A stretch of 64,000 nt of DNA, taken from assembly GCF_051020975.1 (NCBI RefSeq), contig NC_135043.1:1488001-1552000 (forward strand). Reading direction: 5' to 3'. This stretch comes from Osmia lignaria lignaria (Eukaryota; Arthropoda; Insecta; Hymenoptera; Megachilidae). Below, piece after piece: positions 11,412-26,169 of this stretch (position 1 is its first letter; the number at the start of each line of letters is the position of its first letter). Under the pieces are notes generated by a model. It saw only the letters and a list, made by a program, of their open reading frames with translations. It was not told where the DNA came from and ran no database searches. The position numbers and the translations under genes are program-made.

Positions 11412-14400
11412 TAGTAACAATGACATTGTTATTATATGTACATTCCATTATATCATGTAGATATAGTAACAATGACCTTGTTATTAAACGAATATTACAT
11501 TGTATCTCATGTAGATATAGTAACAATGACATTGTTATTAAGTGTATACTACATTATATCTCATGTAGATATAGTAACAATGACATTGTTATTAAATGTA
11601 TAGTATATTATATCCCATGGAGATATACTAATAATGACATTGGTATTAATTATATATTTCATCTCTGATGTAGATATAGTAACAACTGTATAGCTATTAA
11701 ATGTATATTAGATTATATCTCATGTACATATGGTAACAATGACAGTGTTATTACATGTATATTCCATTATATCATGTAGATATAGTAACAATGACATTGT
11801 TATTAAACCTATATTGCATTATATCGAGTAGATATCGTAACAATGACATTGTTATCAAGTGTATATTGCATTATATCTCATGTAGATATAGTAATAATGA
11901 CTTCTATATTAAGTGTATATTGCATTATATCTCATGTAGATATAGTAACAATGACATCGTTATTAAACGTATGTTACATTATATCTCATGTAGATATAGC
12001 AACAATGACATTGTTATTAAGTGTATATTACATTATATCTCATGTATATATAGTAACAATGACAGTGTTATTACATGTATATTCCATTACATCATGTAGA
12101 TATAGTAACAATGACATTGTTATTATATATATATTACATTATATCTCATGTGGATATAGTAACAATTACTTCTTCATTAAATGTATAGTATCTTATATCT
12201 CATGTCTATATAGTAGCAATGACATTGTTATTATATGTACATTCCATTATATCATGTAGATATAGTAACAATGACATTGTTATTAAACGTATATTACATT
12301 ATATCTCATGTAGATATAGTAACAATGACATAGTTATTATATATATATTACATTATATCTCATGTGGGTATAGTAATAATGACATTGATATTAAATGTAC
12401 ATTACAGCATATCTCATGTAGATATAATAATAATGATTTTGATATTAAATGTATATTACATCTCTGATGTAGATATGGTAACAATGACTTTGATATTAAA
12501 TGTATATTACATCCCTGATGTAAATATAGTAACAACTGTATTGCTATTAAATGTATATAACATTACAGCTCATGTAGGTATAGTAATAATCACATTGTTA
12601 TTAAACGTATATTAGAGTATATCTCATGTAGATATAGTAGTAATGACTGTGATATTAAATGTATATTACACCTCTGATGTAGATATAGTAACAATGACAT
12701 TGTTATTAAGGGTATATAACATTATATCGAGTAGATATAGCAACAATGACATTGTCATTAAACGTGTATTACATTATATCTCATGTAGATATAGTAACAA
12801 TGACCTTGTTATTAAATCTATAGTACATTATATCCCATGGAGATATACTAATAATGACATTGATATTAAGTATATATTATATCTCTGATGTAGATATAAT
12901 AACAACTGTATAGCTATTAAATGTATATTACACTATATCTCATGTATATATAGTAACAATGACAGTGTTATTACATGTATATTCCATTATATCATGTAGA
13001 TATAGTAACAATGACATAGTCATTATATACATATTACATTATATCTCATGTGGGTATAGTAACAATGACATTGTTTTAAATATATATTACATTGTATCTC
13101 ATGTGGATATAGTAACAATGACATCTTCATTAAATGTATAGTACATTATATCTCATGTATATATAGTAACAATGACAGTGTTATTACATGCATATTCCAT
13201 TATATCATGTGGATATGGTAACAATGATATTGTTATTATATATATATTACATTATATCTCATGTGGATATAGTGACAATTACATCTTCATTAAATGTATA
13301 GTACATTATATCTCATGTATATATAGTAACAATGACACTGTTATTATATGTACATTCCATAATATCATGTAGGTATAGTAACAATGACAGTGTTATTACA
13401 TGTATATTCCATTATATCATGTAGATATAGTAACAATGACATTGTTTTAAATATATATTACATTATATCTCATGTGGATATAGTAACAATGACATAGTTA
13501 TTATATACATATTACATTATATCTCATGTGGGTATAGTAATAATGACATTGATATTAAATGTACATTACAGCATATCTCATGTAGATATAATAATAATGA
13601 TTTTGATATTAAATGTATATTACATCTCTGATGTAGATATGGTAACAATGACTTTGATATTAAATGTATATTACATCCCTGATGTAAATATAGTAACAAC
13701 TGTATTGCTATTAAATGTATATAACATTACAGCTCATGCAGGTATAGTAATAATCACATTGTTATTAAACGTATATTAGAGTATATCTCATGTAGATATA
13801 GTAGTAATGACTGTGATATTAAATGTATATTACACCTCTGATGTAGATATAGTAACAATGACATTGTTATTAAGGGTATATAACATTATATCGAGTAGAT
13901 ATAGCAACAATGACATTGTTATTAAATGTATAGTATATTTTATCCCATGTAGATATACGAATAATGACATTGATGTTAAATATATATTACATCTCTGATG
14001 TAGATATAGTAACAACTGTGTAGCTATTAAATGTATATTACATTATATTTCATCTATATATAGTAACAATGACAGTGTTATTACATGTATATTCCATTAT
14101 ATCATGTAGATATAGTAACAATGACATTGTTATTAAACCTATATTGCATTATATCGAGTAGATATCGTAACAATGACATTGTCATCAAGTGTATATTGCA
14201 TTATATCTCATGTAGATATAGTAATAATGACTTCTATATTAAGTGTATATTGCATTATATCTCATGTAGATATAGTAACAATGACATTGTTATTAAACGT
14301 ACGTTACATTATATCTCATGTAGATATAGTAACAAGTGTATTGCTATTAAATGTATTTTACATTATATCTCATGTATATATAGTAACAATGACATTGTTA

Positions 14401-14859
14401 TTGAGGGTATATAACATTATATCTCATGTATATATAGTAACAATGACATTGTTATTATATGTACATTCCATTATATCATGTAGATATAGTAACAATGACA
14501 ATGTTATTAAGTGTATATTACATTATATCTCATTTAGATATAGTAACAATGACATTGTTATTAAATGTATAGTATATTATATCCCATGGAGATATACTAA
14601 TAATGACATTGACATTAAATATATATTACATCTCTGATGTAGATATAGTAACTACTGTATAGCTATTAAATGTATATTACATTATATCTCATGTATATAT
14701 AGTAACAATGACAGTGTTATTACATGTATATTCCATTACATCATGTAGATATAGTAACAATGACATTGTTATTATATATATATTACATTATATCTCATGT
14801 GGATATAGTAACAATTACTTCTCCATTAAATGTATAGTATCTTATACCTCATGTATATA
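11412..14859 (+). repeat. HOR block b1 (3,448 bp)
   Basis: It is repeated at 22828-26169 (offset 11416, with a 106-bp deletion there) and partly at 30154-31476 (offset 18742). Internally 12632-14406 matches 2016-3790 (offset 10616). It holds the longest periodic open frame of the window (14173-14637, 154 codons), which arises from consecutive 54-bp units and is not taken as a gene. Confidence 0.82.
14646..14751 (+). repeat. Two-monomer segment absent from b2
   Basis: One 54-bp unit (14646-14699, TACTGTATAGC form) and one 52-bp unit (14700-14751, CAGTGTTATTACATG form) are present in b1. In b2 they are exactly missing at 26061/26062, where the flanking monomers are joined in register. The change in offset from 11416 to 11310 is this 106-bp event. 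Confidence 0.88.
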
Positions 14860-17783
14860 TAGTAACAATGACATTGTTATTATATGTACATTCCATTATA
14901 TCATGTATATATAGTAACAATGACCTTGTTATTAAACGAATATTACATTATATCTCATGTAGATATAGTAACAATGACATTGTTATTAAGTGTATATTAC
15001 ATTATATCTCATGTAGATATAGTAACAATGACATTGTTATTAAATGTATAGTATATTATATCCCATGGAGATATACTGATAATGACATTGATATTAAATA
15101 TATATTATATCTCTGATGTAGATATAATAACAACTGTATAGCTATTAAATGTATATTACACTATATCTCATGTATATATAGTAACAATGACAGTGTTATT
15201 ACATGTATATTCCATTATATCATGTAGATATAGTAACAATGACATAGTCATTATATACATATTACATTATATCTCATGTGGGTATAGTAACAATGACATT
15301 GTTTTAAATATATATTACATTGTATCTCATGTGGATATAGTAACAATGACATCTTCATTAAATGTATAGTACATTATATCTCATGTATATATAGTAACAA
15401 TGACAGTGTTATTACATGCATATTCCATTATATCATGTGGATATGGTAACAATGATATTGTTATTATATATATATTACATTATATCTCATGTGGATATAG
15501 TGACAATTACATCTTCATTAAATGTATAGTACATTATATCTCATGTATATATAGTAACAATGACACTGTTATTATATGTACATTCCATTATATCATGTAG
15601 ATATAGTAACAATGACATTGTCATTAAACGTGTATTACATTATATCTCATGTAGATATAGTAACAATGACCTTGTTATTAAATCTATAGTACATTATATC
15701 CCATGGAGATATACTAATAATGACATTGATATTAAATATATATTATATCTCTGATGTAGATATAATAACAACTGTATAGCTATTAAATGTATATTACACT
15801 ATATCTCATGTATATATAGTAACAATGACAGTGTTATTACATGTATATTCCATTATATCATGTAGATATAGTAACAATGACATAGTCATTATATACATAT
15901 TACATTATATCTCATGTGGGTATAGTAACAATGACATTGTTTTAAATATATATTACATTGTATCTCATGTGGATATAGTAACAATGACATCTTCATTAAA
16001 TGTATAGTACATTATATCTCATGTATATATAGTAACAATGACAGTGTTATTACATGCATATTCCATTATATCATGTGGATATGGTAACAATGATATTGTT
16101 ATTATATATATATTACATTATATCTCATGTGGATATAGTGACAATTACATCTTCATTAAATGTATAGTACATTATATCTCATGTATATATAGTAACAATG
16201 ACACTGTTATTATATGTACATTCCATTATATCATGTAGATATAGTAACAATGACATTGTCATTAAACGTGTATTACATTATATCTCATGTAGATATAGTA
16301 ACAATGACAATGTTATTAAGTGTATATTACATTATATCTCATGTAGATATAGTAACAATGACATTGTCATTAAACGTGTATTACATTATATCTCATGTAG
16401 ATATAGTAACAATGACCTTGTTATTAAATCTATAGTACATTATATCCCATGGAGATATACTAATAATGACATTGATATTAAATATATATTATATCTCTGA
16501 TGTAGATATAATAACAACTGTATAGCTATTAAATGTATATTACACTATATCTCATGTATATATAGTAACAATGACAGTGTTATTACATGTATATTCCATT
16601 ATATCATGTAGATATAGTAACAATGACATAGTCATTATATACATATTACATTATATCTCATGTGGGTATAGTAACAATGACATTGTTTTAAATATATATT
16701 ACATTGTATCTCATGTGGATATAGTAACAATGACATCTTCATTAAATGTATAGTACATTATATCTCATGTATATATAGTAACAATGACAGTGTTATTACA
16801 TGCATATTCCATTATATCATGTGGATATGGTAACAATGATATTGTTATTATATATATATTACATTATATCTCATGTGGATATAGTGACAATTACATCTTC
16901 ATTAAATGTATAGTACATTATATCTCATGTATATATAGTAGCAATGACACTGTTATTATATGTACATACCATAATATCATGTAGATATAGTAACAATGAC
17001 AGTGTTATTACATGTATATTCCATTATATCATGTAGATATAGTAACAATGACATTGTTTTAAATATATATTACATTATATCTCATGTGGATATAGTAACA
17101 ATGACATCTTTATTAAATGTATAGTACATTATATCTCATGTATATATAGTAACAATGACAGTGTTATTACATGTATATTCCATTATATCATGTGGATATG
17201 GTAACAATGATATTGTTATTATATATATATTACATTATATCTCATGTGGATATAGTGACAATTACATCTTCATTAAATGTATAGTACATTATATCTCATG
17301 TATATATAGTAACAATGACACTGTTATTATATGTACATTCCATTATATCATGTAGATATAGTAACAATGACATTGTCATTAAACGTGTATTACATTATAT
17401 CTCATGTAGATATAGTAACAATGACAATGTTATTAAGTGTATATTACATTATATCTCATGTAGATATAGTAACAATGACCTTGTTATTAAATCTATAGTA
17501 CATTATATCCCATGGAGATATACTAATAATGACATTGATATTAAATATATATTACATCTCTGATGTAGATATAGTAAGAACTGTATTGCTATTAAATGTA
17601 TATTCCATTACATCATGTAGATATAGTAACAATGACATTGTTATTATATATATATTACATTATATCTCATGTGGATATAGTAACAATTACTTCTTCATTA
17701 AATGTATAGTATCTTATATCTCATGTATATATAGTAGCAATGACATTGTTATTATATGTACATTCCATTATATCATGTAGATA
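14860..17783 (+). repeat. HOR block c1 (2,924 bp)
   Basis: It is the same length as c2 (18844-21767) and c3 (26170-29093). It contains subunits starting at 15179, 15817 and 16563, spaced 638 and 746 bp. The 638-bp subunit is 12 monomers of 52, 54, 53, 54, 52, 54, 54, 52, 54, 54, 51 and 54 bp. The 746-bp one has two extra 54-bp units. No gene is present. Confidence 0.85.
15179..15816 (+). repeat. 12-monomer sub-HOR (638 bp)
   Basis: The monomer order is: CAGTG/ATTCC, ATAGTCATTATATACAT, GTTTTAAA, ATCTTCATTAAATG, CAGTG/ACATGCAT, GATATTG, TGACAATTACATC, ACACTG/ATTCC, TTGTCATTAAACG, CCTTG with CCATGG, 51-bp TTATATCTCTGATG, and AACTGTATAGC with TACACTATATC. Lengths sum to 638. The ATAGTCATTATATACAT to GTTTTAAA step recurs about 23 times in the window and is the best marker of this subunit. 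Confidence 0.87.
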
Positions 17784-18843
17784 TAGTAACAATGACATTG
17801 TTATTAAACGTATATTACATTATATCTCATGTAGATATAGTAACAATGACATAGTTATTATATATATATTACATTATATCTCATGTGGGTATAGTAATAA
17901 TGACATTGATATTATATGTATATTACAGTATATCTCATGTAGATATAGTAATAATGACTGTGATATTAAATGTATATTACACCTCTGATGTAGATATAGT
18001 AACAATGACATTGTTATTAAGGGTATATAACATTATATCGAGTAGATATCGCAACAATGACATTGTTATTAAATGTATAGTATTTTATATCCCATGGAGA
18101 TATACCAATAATGACATTGATATTAAATATATATTACATCTCTGATGTAGATATAGTAACCACTGTATAGCTATTAAACGTATATTACATTATATCTCAT
18201 GTACATATAGTAACAATGAGAGTGTTATTACATGTATATTCCATTATATCATGTAGATATCGTAACAATGACATGGTTATTGTATATATATTACATTATA
18301 TCTCATGTGGGTATAGTAATAATGACATTGATATTATATGTATATTACAGTATATCTCATGTAGATATAATAATAATGACTTTGATATTAAATGTACATT
18401 ACATCCCTGATGTAGATATGGTAACAATGACTTTGATATTAAATGTATATTACATCCCTGATGTAAATATAGTAACAACTGTATTGCTATTAAATGTATA
18501 TAACATTATAGCTCATGTAGGTATAGTAATAATCACATTGTTATTAAACGTATATTAGAGTATATCTCATGTAGATATAGCAATAATGACTGTGATATTA
18601 AATGTATATTTCACCTCTGATGTAGAGCTAGTAACATCTGCATAGCTATTAAATGTATATTACATTACATCTCATGTAGATTTAGTAACAATGACATTGT
18701 TTTAAATATATATTACATTATATCGCATGTGTATATAGTAACAATGACATCTTCATTAAATGTGCAGTACATTATATCTCATGTGGATATAGTAACAATT
18801 ACTTCTTCATTAAATGTATAGTACATTATATCTCATGTATATA
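17784..18843 (+). repeat. HOR block a2
   Basis: Copy of a1 at offset 7432, followed directly by c2 instead of b. The a-to-c switch is recent in appearance: the monomer at about 18910-18940 still carries the ATTGTATCTC form typical of b1's start, and c-type sequence resumes by about 18975. No gene is present. Confidence 0.83.
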
Positions 18844-21767
18844 TAGTAACAATGACATTGTTATTATATGTACATTCCATTATATCATGTAGATATAGTA
18901 ACAATGACCTTGTTATTAAACGAATATTACATTGTATCTCATGTAGATATAGTAACAATGACATTGTTATTAAGTGTATATTACATTATATCTCATGTAG
19001 ATATAGTAACAATGACATTGTTATTAAATGTATAGTATATTATATCCCATGGAGATATACTGATAATGACATTGATATTAAATATATATTATATCTCTGA
19101 TGTAGATATAATAACAACTGTATAGCTATTAAATGTATATTACACTATATCTCATGTATATATAGTAACAATGACAGTGTTATTACATGTATATTCCATT
19201 ATATCATGTAGATATAGTAACAATGACATAGTCATTATATACATATTACATTATATCTCATGTGGGTATAGTAACAATGACATTGTTTTAAATATATATT
19301 ACATTGTATCTCATGTGGATATAGTAACAATGACATCTTCATTAAATGTATAGTACATTATATCTCATGTATATATAGTAACAATGACAGTGTTATTACA
19401 TGCATATTCCATTATATCATGTGGATATGGTAACAATGATATTGTTATTATATATATATTACATTATATCTCATGTGGATATAGTGACAATTACATCTTC
19501 ATTAAATGTATAGTACATTATATCTCATGTATATATAGTAACAATGACACTGTTATTATATGTACATTCCATTATATCATGTAGATATAGTAACAATGAC
19601 ATTGTCATTAAACGTGTATTACATTATATCTCATGTAGATATAGTAACAATGACCTTGTTATTAAATCTATAGTACATTATATCCCATGGAGATATACTA
19701 ATAATGACATTGATATTAAATATATATTATATCTCTGATGTAGATATAATAACAACTGTATAGCTATTAAATGTATATTACACTATATCTCATGTATATA
19801 TAGTAACAATGACAGTGTTATTACATGTATATTCCATTATATCATGTAGATATAGTAACAATGACATAGTCATTATATACATATTACATTATATCTCATG
19901 TGGGTATAGTAACAATGACATTGTTTTAAATATATATTACATTGTATCTCATGTGGATATAGTAACAATGACATCTTCATTAAATGTATAGTACATTATA
20001 TCTCATGTATATATAGTAACAATGACAGTGTTATTACATGCATATTCCATTATATCATGTGGATATGGTAACAATGATATTGTTATTATATATATATTAC
20101 ATTATATCTCATGTGGATATAGTGACAATTACATCTTCATTAAATGTATAGTACATTATATCTCATGTATATATAGTAACAATGACACTGTTATTATATG
20201 TACATTCCATTATATCATGTAGATATAGTAACAATGACATTGTCATTAAACGTGTATTACATTATATCTCATGTAGATATAGTAACAATGACAATGTTAT
20301 TAAGTGTATATTACATTATATCTCATGTAGATATAGTAACAATGACATTGTCATTAAACGTGTATTACATTATATCTCATGTAGATATAGTAACAATGAC
20401 CTTGTTATTAAATCTATAGTACATTATATCCCATGGAGATATACTAATAATGACATTGATATTAAATATATATTATATCTCTGATGTAGATATAATAACA
20501 ACTGTATAGCTATTAAATGTATATTACACTATATCTCATGTATATATAGTAACAATGACAGTGTTATTACATGTATATTCCATTATATCATGTAGATATA
20601 GTAACAATGACATAGTCATTATATACATATTACATTATATCTCATGTGGGTATAGTAACAATGACATTGTTTTAAATATATATTACATTGTATCTCATGT
20701 GGATATAGTAACAATGACATCTTCATTAAATGTATAGTACATTATATCTCATGTATATATAGTAACAATGACAGTGTTATTACATGCATATTCCATTATA
20801 TCATGTGGATATGGTAACAATGATATTGTTATTATATATATATTACATTATATCTCATGTGGATATAGTGACAATTACATCTTCATTAAATGTATAGTAC
20901 ATTATATCTCATGTATATATAGTAGCAATGACACTGTTATTATATGTACATACCATAATATCATGTAGATATAGTAACAATGACAGTGTTATTACATGTA
21001 TATTCCATTATATCATGTAGATATAGTAACAATGACATTGTTTTAAATATATATTACATTATATCTCATGTGGATATAGTAACAATGACATCTTTATTAA
21101 ATGTATAGTACATTATATCTCATGTATATATAGTAACAATGACAGTGTTATTACATGTATATTCCATTATATCATGTGGATATGGTAACAATGATATTGT
21201 TATTATATATATATTACATTATATCTCATGTGGATATAGTGACAATTACATCTTCATTAAATGTATAGTACATTATATCTCATGTATATATAGTAACAAT
21301 GACACTGTTATTATATGTACATTCCATTATATCATGTAGATATAGTAACAATGACATTGTCATTAAACGTGTATTACATTATATCTCATGTAGATATAGT
21401 AACAATGACAATGTTATTAAGTGTATATTACATTATATCTCATGTAGATATAGTAACAATGACCTTGTTATTAAATCTATAGTACATTATATCCCATGGA
21501 GATATACTAATAATGACATTGATATTAAATATATATTACATCTCTGATGTAGATATAGTAAGAACTGTATTGCTATTAAATGTATATTCCATTACATCAT
21601 GTAGATATAGTAACAATGACATTGTTATTATATATATATTACATTATATCTCATGTGGATATAGTAACAATTACTTCTTCATTAAATGTATAGTATCTTA
21701 TATCTCATGTATATATAGTAGCAATGACATTGTTATTATATGTACATTCCATTATATCATGTAGATA
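18844..21767 (+). repeat. HOR block c2
   Basis: Second copy of c, offset 3984 from c1. Subunits start at 19163, 19801 and 20547, with the same 638- and 746-bp spacing. I found almost no differences from c1 beyond the first 100 bp. No gene is present. Confidence 0.84.
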
Positions 21768-22827
21768 TAGTAACAATGACATTGTTATTAAACGTATATT
21801 ACATTATATCTCATGTAGATATAGTAACAATGACATAGTTATTATATATATATTACATTATATCTCATGTGGGTATAGTAATAATGACATTGATATTATA
21901 TGTATATTACAGTATATCTCATGTAGATATAGTAATAATGACTGTGATATTAAATGTATATTACACCTCTGATGTAGATATAGTAACAATGACATTGTTA
22001 TTAAGGGTATATAACATTATATCGAGTAGATATCGCAACAATGACATTGTTATTAAATGTATAGTATTTTATATCCCATGGAGATATACCAATAATGACA
22101 TTGATATTAAATATATATTACATCTCTGATGTAGATATAGTAACCACTGTATAGCTATTAAACGTATATTACATTATATCTCATGTACATATAGTAACAA
22201 TGAGAGTGTTATTACATGTATATTCCATTATATCATGTAGATATCGTAACAATGACATGGTTATTGTATATATATTACATTATATCTCATGTGGGTATAG
22301 TAATAATGACATTGATATTATATGTATATTACAGTATATCTCATGTAGATATAATAATAATGACTTTGATATTAAATGTACATTACATCCCTGATGTAGA
22401 TATGGTAACAATGACTTTGATATTAAATGTATATTACATCCCTGATGTAAATATAGTAACAACTGTATTGCTATTAAATGTATATAACATTATAGCTCAT
22501 GTAGGTATAGTAATAATCACATTGTTATTAAACGTATATTAGAGTATATCTCATGTAGATATAGCAATAATGACTGTGATATTAAATGTATATTTCACCT
22601 CTGATGTAGAGCTAGTAACATCTGCATAGCTATTAAATGTATATTACATTACATCTCATGTAGATTTAGTAACAATGACATTGTTTTAAATATATATTAC
22701 ATTATATCGCATGTGTATATAGTAACAATGACATCTTCATTAAATGTGCAGTACATTATATCTCATGTGGATATAGTAACAATTACTTCTTCATTAAATG
22801 TATAGTACATTATATCTCATGTATATA
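21768..22827 (+). repeat. HOR block a3
   Basis: Copy of a1 (offset 11416) and a2 (offset 3984), followed by b2. It restores the a-b-c order after the a-c unit. No gene is present. Confidence 0.83.
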
Positions 22828-25800
22828 TAGTAACAATGACATTGTTATTATATGTACATTCCATTATATCATGTAGATATAGTAACAATGACCTTGTTAT
22901 TAAACGAATATTACATTGTATCTCATGTAGATATAGTAACAATGACATTGTTATTAAGTGTATACTACATTATATCTCATGTAGATATAGTAACAATGAC
23001 ATTGTTATTAAATGTATAGTATATTATATCCCATGGAGATATACTAATAATGACATTGGTATTAATTATATATTTCATCTCTGATGTAGATATAGTAACA
23101 ACTGTATAGCTATTAAATGTATATTAGATTATATCTCATGTACATATGGTAACAATGACAGTGTTATTACATGTATATTCCATTATATCATGTAGATATA
23201 GTAACAATGACATTGTTATTAAACCTATATTGCATTATATCGAGTAGATATCGTAACAATGACATTGTTATCAAGTGTATATTGCATTATATCTCATGTA
23301 GATATAGTAATAATGACTTCTATATTAAGTGTATATTGCATTATATCTCATGTAGATATAGTAACAATGACATCGTTATTAAACGTATGTTACATTATAT
23401 CTCATGTAGATATAGCAACAATGACATTGTTATTAAGTGTATATTACATTATATCTCATGTATATATAGTAACAATGACAGTGTTATTACATGTATATTC
23501 CATTACATCATGTAGATATAGTAACAATGACATTGTTATTATATATATATTACATTATATCTCATGTGGATATAGTAACAATTACTTCTTCATTAAATGT
23601 ATAGTATCTTATATCTCATGTCTATATAGTAGCAATGACATTGTTATTATATGTACATTCCATTATATCATGTAGATATAGTAACAATGACATTGTTATT
23701 AAACGTATATTACATTATATCTCATGTAGATATAGTAACAATGACATAGTTATTATATATATATTACATTATATCTCATGTGGGTATAGTAATAATGACA
23801 TTGATATTAAATGTACATTACAGCATATCTCATGTAGATATAATAATAATGATTTTGATATTAAATGTATATTACATCTCTGATGTAGATATGGTAACAA
23901 TGACTTTGATATTAAATGTATATTACATCCCTGATGTAAATATAGTAACAACTGTATTGCTATTAAATGTATATAACATTACAGCTCATGTAGGTATAGT
24001 AATAATCACATTGTTATTAAACGTATATTAGAGTATATCTCATGTAGATATAGTAGTAATGACTGTGATATTAAATGTATATTACACCTCTGATGTAGAT
24101 ATAGTAACAATGACATTGTTATTAAGGGTATATAACATTATATCGAGTAGATATAGCAACAATGACATTGTCATTAAACGTGTATTACATTATATCTCAT
24201 GTAGATATAGTAACAATGACCTTGTTATTAAATCTATAGTACATTATATCCCATGGAGATATACTAATAATGACATTGATATTAAGTATATATTATATCT
24301 CTGATGTAGATATAATAACAACTGTATAGCTATTAAATGTATATTACACTATATCTCATGTATATATAGTAACAATGACAGTGTTATTACATGTATATTC
24401 CATTATATCATGTAGATATAGTAACAATGACATAGTCATTATATACATATTACATTATATCTCATGTGGGTATAGTAACAATGACATTGTTTTAAATATA
24501 TATTACATTGTATCTCATGTGGATATAGTAACAATGACATCTTCATTAAATGTATAGTACATTATATCTCATGTATATATAGTAACAATGACAGTGTTAT
24601 TACATGCATATTCCATTGTATCATGTGGATATGGTAACAATGATATTGTTATTATATATATATTACATTATATCTCATGTGGATATAGTGACAATTACAT
24701 CTTCATTAAATGTATAGTACATTATATCTCATGTATATATAGTAACAATGACACTGTTATTATATGTACATTCCATAATATCATGTAGGTATAGTAACAA
24801 TGACAGTGTTATTACATGTATATTCCATTATATCATGTAGATATAGTAACAATGACATTGTTTTAAATATATATTACATTATATCTCATGTGGATATAGT
24901 AACAATGACATAGTTATTATATACATATTACATTATATCTCATGTGGGTATAGTAATAATGACATTGATATTAAATGTACATTACAGCATATCTCATGTA
25001 GATATAATAATAATGATTTTGATATTAAATGTATATTACATCTCTGATGTAGATATGGTAACAATGACTTTGATATTAAATGTATATTACATCCCTGATG
25101 TAAATATAGTAACAACTGTATTGCTATTAAATGTATATAACATTACAGCTCATGCAGGTATAGTAATAATCACATTGTTATTAAACGTATATTAGAGTAT
25201 ATCTCATGTAGATATAGTAGTAATGACTGTGATATTAAATGTATATTACACCTCTGATGTAGATATAGTAACAATGACATTGTTATTAAGGGTATATAAC
25301 ATTATATCGAGTAGATATAGCAACAATGACATTGTTATTAAATGTATAGTATATTTTATCCCATGTAGATATACGAATAATGACATTGATGTTAAATATA
25401 TATTACATCTCTGATGTAGATATAGTAACAACTGTGTAGCTATTAAATGTATATTACATTATATTTCATCTATATATAGTAACAATGACAGTGTTATTAC
25501 ATGTATATTCCATTATATCATGTAGATATAGTAACAATGACATTGTTATTAAACCTATATTGCATTATATCGAGTAGATATCGTAACAATGACATTGTCA
25601 TCAAGTGTATATTGCATTATATCTCATGTAGATATAGTAATAATGACTTCTATATTAAGTGTATATTGCATTATATCTCATGTAGATATAGTAACAATGA
25701 CATTGTTATTAAACGTACGTTACATTATATCTCATGTAGATATAGTAACAAGTGTATTGCTATTAAATGTATTTTACATTATATCTCATGTATATATAGT

Positions 25801-26169
25801 AACAATGACATTGTTATTGAGGGTATATAACATTATATCTCACGTATATATAGTAACAATGACATTGTTATTATATGTACATTCCATTATATCATGTAGA
25901 TATAGTAACAATGACAATGTTATTAAGTGTATATTACATTATATCTCATTTAGATATAGTAACAATGACATTGTTATTAAATGTATAGTATATTATATCC
26001 CATGGAGATATACTAATAATGACATTGACATTAAATATATATTACATCTCTGATGTAGATATAGTAACAATGACATTGTTATTATATATATATTACATTA
26101 TATCTCATGTGGATATAGTAACAATTACTTCTCCATTAAATGTATAGTATCTTATACCTCATGTATATA
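22828..26169 (+). repeat. HOR block b2 (3,342 bp)
   Basis: Copy of b1 at offset 11416 up to 26061, then offset 11310 after loss of exactly two monomers. Small private changes include ATTGTATCATG near 24617 and CTCACG near 25840. No gene is present. Confidence 0.83.
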
